Assembly: GCA_016859345.1 (NCBI GenBank)
Contig: CM029124.1
Location: forward strand, 10,620,001-10,684,000
Direction of reading: 5' to 3'
From: Istiophorus platypterus
Taxonomy: Eukaryota; Chordata; Actinopteri; Istiophoriformes; Istiophoridae
Length of the DNA: 64,000 nucleotides
Part shown: piece after piece, positions 26,621 to 38,689 of the stretch
How the letters are laid out: every line of letters begins with the position of its first letter
How positions within the stretch are numbered: the first letter of the stretch is position 1
The notes under the pieces: generated by a model
What the model saw: only the letters and a program-made list of their open reading frames with translations
What the model was told of the DNA's origin: nothing
The model's database searches: none
Position numbers and translations under genes: made by a program

Positions 26621-27137
26621 GTAACACTTTCTCATAAATATGAATTTCCTCTTAAATAATGAGCTCAGGACTCAGGACCTCAACAACTGGTCTCCTTCAG
26701 TATGTTGTTAATCGCAGGACATTGCAGATAAATGCAAATAGTTCACATTTACCCGCATCATTTGCCAGAGTTGTTCACGACTTCTACTGGAAACCCCAGC
26801 ATCATGAAACTTCTAAGTTAACAAATGGCTTTTAACAACCAAAGGCAACTCTCTAATGTTAAACTTTTAACTTTACAACTTGATGGGAATTGCCTGAGTG
26901 CAGCATTAATGTTTTCTCTGCGAGGTTAGACCATCTCATTTGGGCAGGAGCTGCAGGTTCAATCTAGCCTTCAGGTCCTTTGAAGGACAGCTTTGTGGGC
27001 CATGTCCTTGACCAGATTGCAAGGCCCTGAATGGGGGTGCAACAAGAGACGGTGTCTTTATCCTGCAGCTGTACAGCTCAAGTTAATATAAAACTGGAGA
27101 AAATACATTTTAAAGATTTTTTTTAACGACTAAATTA

Positions 27138-27192
27138 AAACCCATCTAAAGCCTCTAATTAAACTAAACCCATCTAAAGCCTCTAATTAAAC
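27138..27192. repeat. Tandem duplication, 27-nt unit
   Basis: Two identical 27-nt copies (27138-27164 and 27166-27192, period 28), each beginning aaacccatctaaagcctcta. The lack of divergence suggests a recent slippage or duplication event. Confidence 0.95.
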
Positions 27193-27551
27193 CACAGGTT
27201 AAAGAGACCCTCAATTAGGAGAGGAAGATGTCCGACCAATGCCAGCTGTAGTCCATGTTAAAGTTCATTAAACATAAAGCAAACACCCTGTAAGTCTTTA
27301 AACATTTCTTTTGTTTGAGAGATTTCCAGCATAATGGCTTAAGTAATCTCTCTGATTTAAATTGATTTACCTATAATCTATAAAGCTGACAAGTAACTTT
27401 AATAGACCAAACAAATTAGTGCATACAACTTCTGATGCAAATACAGTCTATACAATTAATAAATGTTTAAGTGACAAATCCATTATTTTTTCTTTCGCTC
27501 TTAAGCTAATTGCACCAAATACATTTGTATGCACGTACAAACATATGTACG

Positions 27552-28031
27552 TACACACACACACACATAATTTTTTTGAAATATTTAATTTTTATGAAAG
27601 GTATTCTTCAGAGTATTAAATTGTAAAAAGGCCAGTGACATCTCCTAATATCTTAGAATCCTCCAGTTTACCAGGTTTCAGTTTAAAGCTGCTCTTATCA
27701 GTATCTTGATTTGTTGTTTTGGTTTTTAAAGCCACCACGTTACTGCTTCGTTTCTATCTCACCATGCTGTTTTTGGCTGCAGCTGGAGGCTGCTTTCATT
27801 GGAACAGCTCTAAAAACCCGCTTTCTAACGATGACAACTGGCTGACCGTATTTGGACATGTTATTTAAACATCATTGTGTTGTTACAGGTTGTTATGCTG
27901 CCCCCATGAGGCCAAAAAAACCTGACCTCAAATACTGTGACAAGTCACAGTATTACACAGTATCAAATACTGTGACAAGTCTAAATTATCAATGACCAAA
28001 TCGAGTGTATATATATATATGTATATATATG
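27552..28031. repeat. Short microsatellites (CA)n and (TA)n
   Basis: A short CA tract at 27552-27568 and a TA tract at 28006-28031. The DNA between is non-coding. Confidence 0.7.
27870..27983 (+). repeat. Repeat end block with 19-nt direct repeats and inverted repeat
   Basis: Starts with sequence ending gctgcccccatgaggccaaa, resembling the end block of copy A (5560-5890). It is followed by two copies of tcaaatactgtgacaagtc (27928-27946 and 27963-27981, period 35). Between them lies a near-palindrome, aatactgtgac-aa-gtcacagtatt (27931-27954). Confidence 0.7.
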
Positions 28032-29194
28032 TTGTTTACATTGGTCATATCTCATATTTAGTTGCAGCCTAGTATAAATCTTTGTATTAAAGCCCTGTTA
28101 GTCAGTCAGAGGTCAAATCCAGATCCAGTAATATTCCTGGATTTTAGGTGTTTTTTGGTTTTAAATAATTCTCATTTTACATCCTCATTTTATACTGTAC
28201 ACATCTAAAACAGTCCTATCTAAAACACCCTTAGCCAGCAGCATATTCACCTGAAGCATCTACTATGACTTCATTAGAGACCTATTTGGATGCCCATCTT
28301 TTAATACACTTATGTGGAATTTAAAAGCTTTCTTAAACACTGAGGGAGGAAAAAGTTATGAATAAATCAAGGATCACATTTAATTTGGTGTTTTACAAAA
28401 GTGAAAACATTGTCAGCTGCTGGAGCAAAAAAGAACCGGTGGTGCAGAGCTTTTCGGGCCGAGGGTACAAACATGGTATAAGAGTCTGTTGGGCATTCAT
28501 AATTTCAAGAGTTTAAACTGCCTCCTGTTGGGCCAGGGGCTGAGTATTATCTGGGATGACACGACTTTTACTCTCTGGATCCCCTGACTGCTCGCTGCCG
28601 TTAACGCTAATGCTTTACATTTTTTTTACTCCATGCTGAGGAAGGAAACACACCAGTTAAGCTGCACAGTGGTTACAGAGCAAGGATACTGGCAACGAGG
28701 GCATATGCTGATACCCATTGCGCAATCACTCCCCATCACAGCAGATCCGACGGGGTCGCCGTGATGGAAGTGAAGGATGTGAGAATGCAACGTACATCTA
28801 TGGCGTTTCACACTGCGCTCACCCTCCCTTGTATGACGGAGGCTTAAAGCTTCCCTCTGTGACTAAATTAAAGGACTCCCCCCCCATGCCCTGGTTCCTC
28901 TGTGCGCCTGTCCCTCTCCGTTGGGTGGCTTTCACCACAATGAGATGGAAATGTGACACAGTTAGGTAGGACTCCTGCCTGGGCCTGTACAGAGGCACGG
29001 AGGTGTTTGAGACATATTTCCGGCGACTCCTGGCTGCTCCCAGAACAGCTGCTGAGGACTGTTATGACAGCTTTCCACTGAGAGCACAGGAATCCATCTT
29101 CTCTCTACGACACGTCTATTCCAGTTCAGTCACTCTCATTTTTCCTCTTTCCGCAGTTTTTGCAATGCTGTCATCCAAGCAAGCCTAGATTGGG

Positions 29195-29220
29195 TTTTTT
29201 TTTTTTGGGGGGGGGGGGGG
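29195..29220. repeat. T12-G14 homopolymer junction
   Basis: Twelve T residues (29195-29206) directly followed by fourteen G residues (29207-29220). The G run could form a quadruplex. It is also a likely site of sequencing or assembly length error. Confidence 0.95.
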
Positions 29221-31146
29221 TTGTTGGCTGAAAATGTGGTGGAAAGCATTACTTTTTTGAATAACTCTTGGCAGGTGCAATTACTCTGTTCTGTGAAACC
29301 TTCGTACAAGGTAACGGGAAACAAAGCTCCTGAATGCTCGCACTACTTACTGACAGATATTAGAAAGACTCCCTTTGATCTCACATTGTCTCTAACTATC
29401 CTTTGACAGTTTGATCAAATCAGATGTAATGCCTTTGGACATATCTGGGATCAGATGGAGACGAGAAAGGCAAAAACAAAACTCTTGTGTTTCCTTGTCT
29501 CTTTCTAGCTCATGCCATTCTACAGTATTTAATTTGATGTTGATGTTTGATGGTAAAAAAGACATATTTTGTACTTTCCATGAACTCTGCAAAAAAAGGG
29601 TAGCGGAGTGTGCAGCTCAGATCCAAATGGTTCACTTACAATGAGTAATCTCAAAACGGGCACCTGTTTATCTTGGCTTTGCCGCGCAATACCAGCAGGA
29701 GACCAGGGGAAGACATGTTTTCTGAGCAGCGGCTTATGCATAAATCTCTGCTTCGAGACATGTAAAAAAAAGAAAAAAAAAAAAAGGTAAAAGTAAAAAA
29801 TTAAAATCCTCCTCTCTGAAAAAAAAGCCCAGAAAACAATAGAACGGGATTTTGTCTTTTTGCTGTGAGACATCAGGAGGGCAGGAGGCAAATTTGTATT
29901 TCTTTTAATAATCTCTCTGAAACAGATGACATTCATGTTCCACTGTTATCAGCTAGCTGTGGGCAGATGTTGGAAGAAGTAGAGAGCTTTACTGTCACAC
30001 AGATATTCAGGCAGGCTTGCAGCTAGTGAGTGGAAGGTGCGAGGAATTGCTTTCAATTAATAGAAGAAACTTGACTCCTACACTTGATGTGGCAACCAGC
30101 AGTACACACACAAAAATGATAATGTGCAGGGGTAAAGAATTAGTCATATTCAGGGCAAAATATATATTAACACAGTATCCTCGTTACATTAATGTAAAAC
30201 ATAATCCATAACGTAATAACTGTATATAAATGGAATATCTAGACAAGCTTGAATATACTGCAGCTGTCTTGCTAATAAATGAAGCAGCACTGCCTTCAAT
30301 TTCAGAAACTATGTGGACCTTTTTTCTATGTATATATGGATTTTTAACTTTTAAGTTTCTAAAGTTTTATTATACTGAACTAGTTCTTTTCTGCGACAGA
30401 CAGAGTTAACAATAGTTTGAAACTAATTCACCATATTCACCTGCAAATAAAACATGGCGACGAAGACTTATACTGTGGTCTTGTATTATGAAATGCAGTC
30501 ACACAGAAAACCTCTCCAAAATTAGATGGCTTTTGACCTATGGTTAATTCTCAGGGTTAAGAGAAGACCATTACAGAGGCATATGATTACTTGTTGATTC
30601 AGGTTGTACAAGTGTAATATTGGCTCTATTTAAAGGGGAAACCGCAGGGGGCCCCACATTATTATGGGGCTCAGATTTATGTGCTATCTAATCTATAAAT
30701 CACAGAAGGAGCTGTAGCATACATATTCTTCCTGTTGCATATTTTCTTCTGAAACATAGCACCATGTCTACGAATGAAAATGTTGATGCCATGTGCTGAA
30801 TTCTGGAGGACCGAGTACACTCTGTTACTCCTAACTAAAGAAAGATAAAGTTTGCTCTGGAGAGCACTTTGTGTTTTCCAGAGAACTGAATTAAAATGTG
30901 GTTTTGGCTCTGACCTTGCAGTCAGGTGAGCAATTGGCAATAGTTGGGGCAGGTGATTCTAATTACTGCCCGCGCAGGGGGTAGACCAAACCCTGCCTAA
31001 AGCCTTTTTAAGCTCCAAACTCTCAAATCACCACATTTCACCCAGTGGACCATAGTGCATGGCCTCTCTGGCTCTTCTTGGCACATGTGTATGTATTTCT
31101 ACCACTTTGTTCTGAGCCTTTATGACTCACACCATTAGCAAGCCAC

Positions 31147-31173
31147 CTCTCTCTCCCCCTTTCTCTCTCTCTC

Positions 31174-31207
<34 letters not shown>

Positions 31208-31212
31208 CCTCT
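31147..31212. repeat. Microsatellite (CT)n
   Basis: CT tract with CCCC interruptions at both ends. It is homopurine on the minus strand and could form triplex DNA. Confidence 0.92.
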
Positions 31213-33865
31213 GTGTCCTGCACACACCAGAAGGATTTAGATACCCTATGTATTATGGATGGGAAAAATAAACAGAAAAGCGCCAGCCATTTATATGACA
31301 CACTTGTGAGATCACAGGACCGGGGTGATTAGAGTGGTCAAATAAAGCTTCACAGGAGATACGGAAAAAAAAAGAAAAACCGAGATAGAGCAGGTATTTA
31401 AAAACTGTTTTATTTTTTGTGTTGCTTTCATCTGCATGTCGTCCTGCAACCAATTACATTAAGCCGACACTCCCACTCTTGCTGGGAGTCTATTAAACTG
31501 GGTCTTAATTTAATAGAGGACTTATGTATGAGTTGTTGTGATAATTATTCCTCTCATTGAGGGTGATAGCACCTTCATCAAGCTCAGCCTGACTCCGGAG
31601 GACATCTCTGTGCATGACTAAATTAAAAGTGCTGCATGTGCAACTATGTCATTCACCACAGCATTGTTATTTTGAGAATAATCATACCCAAGGTTAGGAA
31701 GGGGCATGTTCTATTAAATGGCCCCTAACTTTATGGTAGTCTTCTAGATATTTAAAAGAGAAATCCACAGACCTCTTAGCCTAACGGTTTGCTAGACTTT
31801 CCGCTTTGAAGCACTGTGGGTCAGATGTAAGAATAATACATAATATAATACACTGGTATGTTATGAAGGTCAGCGGTGGAGGTTTATGCTGTATACAGAA
31901 ATAACTCTAATTACTCTATTTTTTTTCTCTACTCATTAGGTTACCACTCTGGATTCGAATTTATGTAATACATTCACTGAAGCCAAAGAAAACCAGCTTC
32001 TTATTGTGCAAAGGATAAATACACAACTTCCTGCAGTGGTGGTAATTTTACATGACATATCTGTATTTTTTGTTCAGGGTTCATTTGGAAATTGGTAGTG
32101 TCATGTATTTCTGCACACCAATCAGGATTTAGCAATATATATATTTTTTAAATGGTGTGACAGTGACATTACAGGACATTCTGCCACTTAGGAATTTAAT
32201 AAACATTTTATAAATGGTAGCTAAGGATTTTTTTTAACTTTTATTTCTGTTTATGTAGTCATTAAGATTTAAGGTTATAGAGAAACACTTGATTGAAACC
32301 AAGTTTTCAGAAGCTTTAATGATTCTGTTTTCTTTTATAAGCTGCGCATCAAGAATACAGTATGCTGATAATATAATGCAAGATACAGACCACTGGTCTA
32401 AATGTAGTTTCCTAAAAAAAAAACATCCGTTATACAAAGGGGTGTTCAAAACAGAAGATAGTCTATTGTTATAAAATAAAATGTACATCAGCAGAATTCT
32501 ACTTCTTCACTCTACTGCCAAGTTGTAGAGTTTGGCAGGCCAGCCTGCTGCTGCCTAAAGTAATCCATTATACCATGTTGAGCAGTGAATGCAATGAGAA
32601 TTCAACACCTTTGAATTGCAACAGTTTATTTGTAGTCCGTACACTGTAAAAGTTTCACCCTGCAACAGAGAAAGTTGTGTGAATATTATCTAGAAACAAT
32701 TTGTGGTGACACGTCCCAGGCAAAAACTGCCGAAAACTCCATGAATTACACAGCACAGTTCTTTGGGAAGCACACAAAACCGCCTTTCATATCATGTTCA
32801 AAACTTCATAATATCAAAGGGCACCGGCTGATGATAAGATATCCAGGAAATTCGAAGGCCTGCTGAGAAAATTACACATATCCCGACGGCAATATCTTGG
32901 CCAAAATGAAAGTGATAAGTGTGTAACCTGGGTGGAAATAAAGCTATGAATATATCGGTGTGTTAGGGTGCAATTTTTGTGATTGTCCCAGTGGATCCAA
33001 AGCTCTTTCTTTTGACATCACTGATATGGATAGAAAAGGACACATACAATATGACCTCTGTCTACAAAATATGGCCACAGTGTGATGGATCAGACAAGCT
33101 TAAGACAAAACAGCAGTGAGCATGACACCACAGCTGCTGGCAATCATGTCCTCGCTGGACGTCTGCTGCTCTTCAGTATCTCAGTAGGAACTTCATCTAG
33201 TATCACAGTAGTTTTGCAGAAAAGGAAATTCAACTAAGGCTGCACCCTAAAGTATCACATAGACAGAGACACAATAACCTAAAAAATACAAAAGGTCCAA
33301 GTGTTGGGGTTTCTTTTCTTCTTTTTTTTTAATCATTGGTTTCATACAATCATTTAAAACACATGCAGGATTTAACCAGATCAGGTACTTAACCACCATT
33401 AGATAAGGAGAACTTCAAAACAGAAGCGATCAAACGGTTTATTTGTGCCATTGCTCTCCCTCTTAGGCCCACCAAAGTTGAGGAGGATAAGGATCACGGT
33501 CCACAATGCTGTGCAAAACTGTTCAGTTTGTCTCAGACGCTAAGCCCATTTTTATGAGTACCAGCTGCAGTGTTTCCTGTCAGCTGCGTGACAAATAACA
33601 CTCAGGGGTCCTCAAATGCACCAACTTCCCAAAGTTGGATAAAGATGAATTCAAGTTCTCATTTATGCATAATTCATTATCATTATTCTTTCTATCCTGT
33701 CAGTCGGCAATGTGTTTGAGTTCAAGGGCAAAGATGAAATGATAGTACAAAGGGGTTGGATAACTCACAATGGTAAAATGGCATTATATCTCTTCCTTAA
33801 TGTTTAATCAACGCTGTCACTGAGCCCACACAAGGCTCAGTCAGACTACTCAATTTCAATGACTC

Positions 33866-33962
33866 CGTGTGTGTGTGTGCATGTGTGTGTGTGCGTCTGT
33901 GTGTGTGTGTGTGTGTGTGTCTCTCTCTCTCTCTCTCTCTCTGTTTGTGTCAGTGTGTGTGA
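33866..33962. repeat. Compound microsatellite (GT)n(CT)n
   Basis: GT tract with GC variants (33866-33920), followed by a pure CT tract (33920-33942), then degenerate GT. Confidence 0.93.
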
Positions 33963-35929
33963 TTGTGCATGTGACCAGCACAGAAGCTAACACTTTTTCG
34001 GGAATGTCCTAGAAACTTTCTCTGTATATTTTTGGTGCAAAAATGAGAGCTGAAAATCACCAATTAAAATGTCAATGCTAAAACCAGCAGTCAGGACAAT
34101 AGGCAGACTTTCATCACACTGATGCAATGTGTTCCACATACATATTTCATAATTGCTTTACCAGTTAAATTAATGAATTCTCTCTTTTCATCGTAAGAAG
34201 CTGCGACCGAACCTGGTCATCTCATTCATATGCCCGGGCCATTTCATGAAAAACTGGACCAGTGGAATTTTTAATTATTACAACTAGCTTAAAGCACCAT
34301 ATCCTTTTTTCATGAACTGCTGGCCACTGTCAGTGACTTTTAATTATGTGCAATAGAGGATAACAAAATCTTAAAGAACAGGGCCCAGGTTTTTCAGTAC
34401 AAACTTTTTAGTATTGTTGTTTACTTTCATTTACAATTATTCACAATATAAACTCAGTGACAAGTGACACCCTATAACTTGAATTTTGAACTCAATTTTT
34501 TTACAAAAACCTGTACAAATCAGATGGTCAAAAAAAAAAGAAATAATCAAACAATGCATGCTTTTTTCCCCCTATTTTTTGTCATCGATGCAGCTACAAG
34601 AGGTAATTTAAAAAATAAATACAATCATGATTCATTGTAGAACTTCATGACCTTTTGGTAGAAGTAAGTTTCTTACAAATCAAGGTAATCAGTGCTTGTC
34701 ATTTTCTTGATAATGTGGACATGCTGTTGCTGTAAAGTTTTTCACTGGCTTTAAATTGATGGCCTTGATTTTTAATATAGAACCTATAAGTATAAATTCC
34801 AGTTGAAAGTTGAAATAAATGCATTGGTTTTATGAGTGTGCAAGTTTCTCTTTTCTTTTTTTGATTTCTGCCTGCGCGCTGGCGCCTCAGTAGGTGTGTG
34901 ATTTCCCTCAGTTCTTTAAAGCATAATCTGTAGTCACATTGGAGAAACTTGATGGCCCAAGATCAGTCCTGTAGTGTGTAAACCTAACACAATTCACCGT
35001 CCTTTGGTTCAAACACAGAATCCTAACAAAAACAGGTGAGTTCTTGTCTGAGAGGAAATTAGATGAAAAGAAAGGAACACCGAGCAGCCTTGACTAACGA
35101 GAACGACTTTATTCTGTTTCCTTTTGTCAGTGGGAGGTGGTGGTGTGTTGCATCGCTTCAGCTAGGTGAGAAATCTGATGTTGTTGTGTGGTGGTGCTAG
35201 CTTGCTGTACAGTAGGCTGCTGTGAGGAAAAGGATGCCATGCTCGACTGTCTCACTTTGTCCAAAAATAAAGGCTGTTATTGCAAAATGACGAGGAGTCC
35301 GAAATGTCAGCTACTCATGAAAGACAGAAACTTGCCTACCACAACAAGACTCTACAGCATACACTCCACCTACTACAGTGTACTATAGTCTAACTCTGCA
35401 GGTACTCTGGACCCACATAACACCACATAAAAAACACTGAGCCTTTGTAATATAAACCACACCACTGTGGAGCACTCTTTACATCCACCAATACATTTTA
35501 CATTGAATTTACATTTAAGGAGACATTGAAGTTAATCTGCCTTGTTTACAAATTAATCTGCCTTCTGCATAATGCGCAATTAGGGTTTTTTTTTGTTTAT
35601 TTGTTTTTTTTGTTTGAGTCTGTGCAGGTCAGGTATAACTAAACCAATAAAAGAAGTTTGTATTATTCCATCTATTTGTGTTCAACAAAAGGTTGCTCTG
35701 AGTCAGTGATATTTATGTAGAACTGCATAAATAATGACTCTTCAATAAATTTCAAAAGCAGTAGTTTGGCCACTTAGGGTTGATGATAAATTAGCTTTTG
35801 TTTAATGTATCAATTAAACTAGTTTCATATTTTTATTTTTATAAGGAAATGGTGTCTGAAGAATCCCTTTCTGGTTTTTATTTTTGTTGTCGGTTTCTCT
35901 CTCACTGCCTTTGTTAACCCTGTTTCCCA

Positions 35930-36130
35930 GCAGCCACAGGGAGCTGTTTTCAGCAAAAGCTCTGGTGAACCCACTTCACACTACCTGTCCAGCGCTGGAC
36001 AGCTGACAGACAAAGTTTGTGGCTAGCTGGTGAACATCAGTGGTGCATTTAGCAGCTAAGTGTTTCTCTCAGGAGATGCAGTGGTACTAAACAGAACTAA
36101 AAGCAGGGTGAATATTGGACTTAAGGCCAT
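35930..36130 (+). repeat. Interspersed repeat, copy B
   Basis: Shares with copy A (5560-5890) the ordered blocks: cagacaaa, agctggtg, then atttagcagctaa, ctcaggag, aactaaaagcagggtgaata. The orientation is the same. Divergence between the copies is moderate, so both look old. It lies about 300 bp from the 3' end of the L2-like LINE. Confidence 0.6.
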
Positions 36131-36429
36131 CAACTATTCAGTAATGTCACACAAAATTACAAGCAAAACTGCAGTGCGCAACCTGCTCTACATAAACACA
36201 ATCCTACCTCTCAGCAGTTGGGCCTGTTCAAAGTCCATCCAAAAACAACTGGGATGCCAATTCTATCAGATTTGCATCTAAAGAAAATGGCATTCTGACT
36301 GTGTTTGGACTATCATCTGGTGACACAAATTACAAATATATTACTGCACTTCTTATCCTCAAAAATGGAGATTTAACAGATTCCCAAGTAATTGCTGTGG
36401 TATGCACTATCATAATTGACTGGATACAT

Positions 36430-38675
36430 TTGAATACATTTACACTTACTCATTTGGCAGATGCTTTAATCCAAAGCCATTTACAAGTGAGGGACAACAT
36501 TAAAGCTTTGGGGCAGTAGAAGACCTTGTGGTAAGTACCAAGTACTAAATCTGTTCATTAAGACAAAATGCATGGAGATAAGGTAGAAAGTGCACTGAAC
36601 GAGTGCACTATATGTGAGAGTTATGCATATTGGGGTGTTAGAGTTGTTCATAGAGGACGTGCTCTTGCAAGAAATGGTAGAAGCTTGTTCCACAATTGTG
36701 GCGACATAAGCGTGAACAGTCTTGATTGTGATTGCCTTGTGTGCAAGGATGGGATTACCAGATGACATTCCTTAGAGGAGCACAGTGGAAGAGAAGGAGC
36801 ATAAGCCTGTATGACTGAGTTCAAGTAGACAGATGCAGAGCCAGGCAACCATCAGTGACTTGAATTTGATTCAGGCAGCCATGGGTAACCAGTGGTGGTC
36901 AATCAGCAGTGAAGTGACATGTGCCCTTTTAAGCTGATCAAAAACCAGACATGCCACCATTTTCTGGACAATCTTTAAGGGTTTCACTGTGCATGAAGGA
37001 AGGCCCACCAGAGGAGCATTGCGGTAGTTGAGGTGAGAGATAACCATGGCCAAGAGTTGGGTGGCATGCTAAGTCAGTCGAAGCCTAATTTATCTTGTGT
37101 TGTAGTATAGCAGCACAACTGGGAGATGGATGCAACATGGTCAGAGGAGGCTATCCGGTCATCAAACAAGACACCCAGGTTTCTCACAACCGTAGTTGAT
37201 GTGAGAGGTCAAGAGGCAATTTTGATGCTATTACTGTGTTAGTGAGATTGACTGAGTTCAGTCTTAGAAAAGTTTAGCTAAATGTAGGCATCCATCATCC
37301 ATGTGAATATGTCTGAGAGACAAGCTGAGATCCGCACCAAGACCACTGGGTCATCTGGCTGGTATAGTTCAGTGTCATCTTTGTAGCAATTATATGAGAA
37401 GCCATGTGAGCGGATTATTTGACTCAATAAGGTGGTGTACGTTACAAAGAGAGGGGGGCCCAGCACCAAACCTTGGGGCTTCCTCCTGTGGGAGGGGGAT
37501 GGCAGAAGGATTTATGTCCTAGCCGTGACCACTGAAGCAATGCCCAGTGACATAGGATTAAAACATAGACAGCGCTTTGCCTGAGATGCCCATATGGAAG
37601 AGTAGCGTACACATAGCAGGATGCAGTGGTTCGCTGTATTGAAAGTGTCTGATAGGTCCTCAGCTCTGGCTGCCCTTAGAGCTTCTGCCACAGACAACAG
37701 GGCTGTTTCAGTGGACTGGCCACTATTACACCCTGACTGTATGGATCAATGAGGGCATTCCTTGTGAATATTTCTGGGACCTGTTTGAAAACTGCCCTTT
37801 CAATAGCCTCGGGTAATAATGGTAGCAACAAACTTGAACAGGGTTGAATGAAGGCTTTTCGAGCAGAGGTGTTACCCCAGCCTGTTTGAATGTTGTTGGA
37901 AATGTCCCAAAGCCAGTGAGGCATTTATCACATGTGTGATTGCCGGTACAATGATGTGACTAATGGTTTCGAGGTGGCTGGTGGGAATAGGGTCCATCGC
38001 ACGAGTATTAGAACAGCTACCAGTCAAGAGTTTTGATACATTGCTCTCAGAGAGGTGAATGAGAGATGTGATATGTAATCGACCTGGGGGGACAGAGAAA
38101 GACGTGCAGTAGGACTGCTACATGTTATGCCTTTTTGGTGGCTTGTCCTCAGCTAGAGGGCTTTTAGTGAGGGAGGTGCTGAGCCACTGACCTGAGGAGG
38201 CTTAGAAGGGCAAGAGAGCCGAGTGGGATTGCTACATGTTTGGCTTGTTGGTGTGCTGCACTGGAAGGGCCGACCATGAAGAGTAATGTGCCCTTAACCG
38301 GGTGAGACTGATTGTCTCAGAGTGGTTCAGAGGATCGACTTCTGACAGCACCCACCTTTTCAGTAAAAGGAGGCAAAGACATCAGCTGAGAGGTTTGTGT
38401 CTGGTGGAGGATGTAGGAGTAATGTTTTGAAGGTGGAAAATAATTTCTGAGTGTCTCTAGTATTGCTGATTTTATCATTGTAAAAAGTAGTTTCGGCAGA
38501 ACTGATGCTGGGTGAGAAGGAAGATAGTAGTGACTTATAACTGTTGAGATCAGCGGGGTCACTGGATTTACTCCTTTTTCTCTCAGCAGCTCTGAGATCA
38601 GTACGCAGATTTAAGACGGTGTCAGTTAGCCATTGGTGAGGCAAGTTAGAGGGAGCAGGTTTGACTAAGTGTAAA
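36430..38675 (-). mobile_element. L2-like non-LTR retrotransposon, 5'-truncated and decayed
   Basis: The minus strand shows, in element order: a pre-RT segment HQWLTDTVLNLRTDLRAAER continuing into DPADLNSYKSLLSSFSPS (about 38640-38490); RT blocks LLPLLPEAIERAVFKQVPEI (about 37840-37780); TEALRAARAEDLSDTFNTAN (about 37690-37630); VLGPPLFVTYTT and HGFSYNCYKDDTELY (37475-37360), where the catalytic YADD reads YKDD; ISHLNYRNAPLVGLPSCTVK (about 37045-36985); and a C-terminal WNKLLPF segment. The 3' end, on the minus strand, matches the tail common to fish L2 elements: ggctttggattaaagcatct, gccaaatgag, then a tgtaaatg-type repeat near 36430-36455. At least four frame changes and several stops show it is dead. 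The endonuclease domain is absent, as expected from 5' truncation. Confidence 0.9.
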
Positions 38676-38689
38676 TGACAAATAATTTA

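Larger units (their letters stand above)
26630..35920. other. Intergenic stretch: no gene seen
   Basis: Apart from the repeats listed, nothing recognisable. The open frame at 28718-28969 and its neighbourhood are slightly richer in CpG but show no domain, no splice-site-bounded exon and no family resemblance. Confidence 0.5.
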
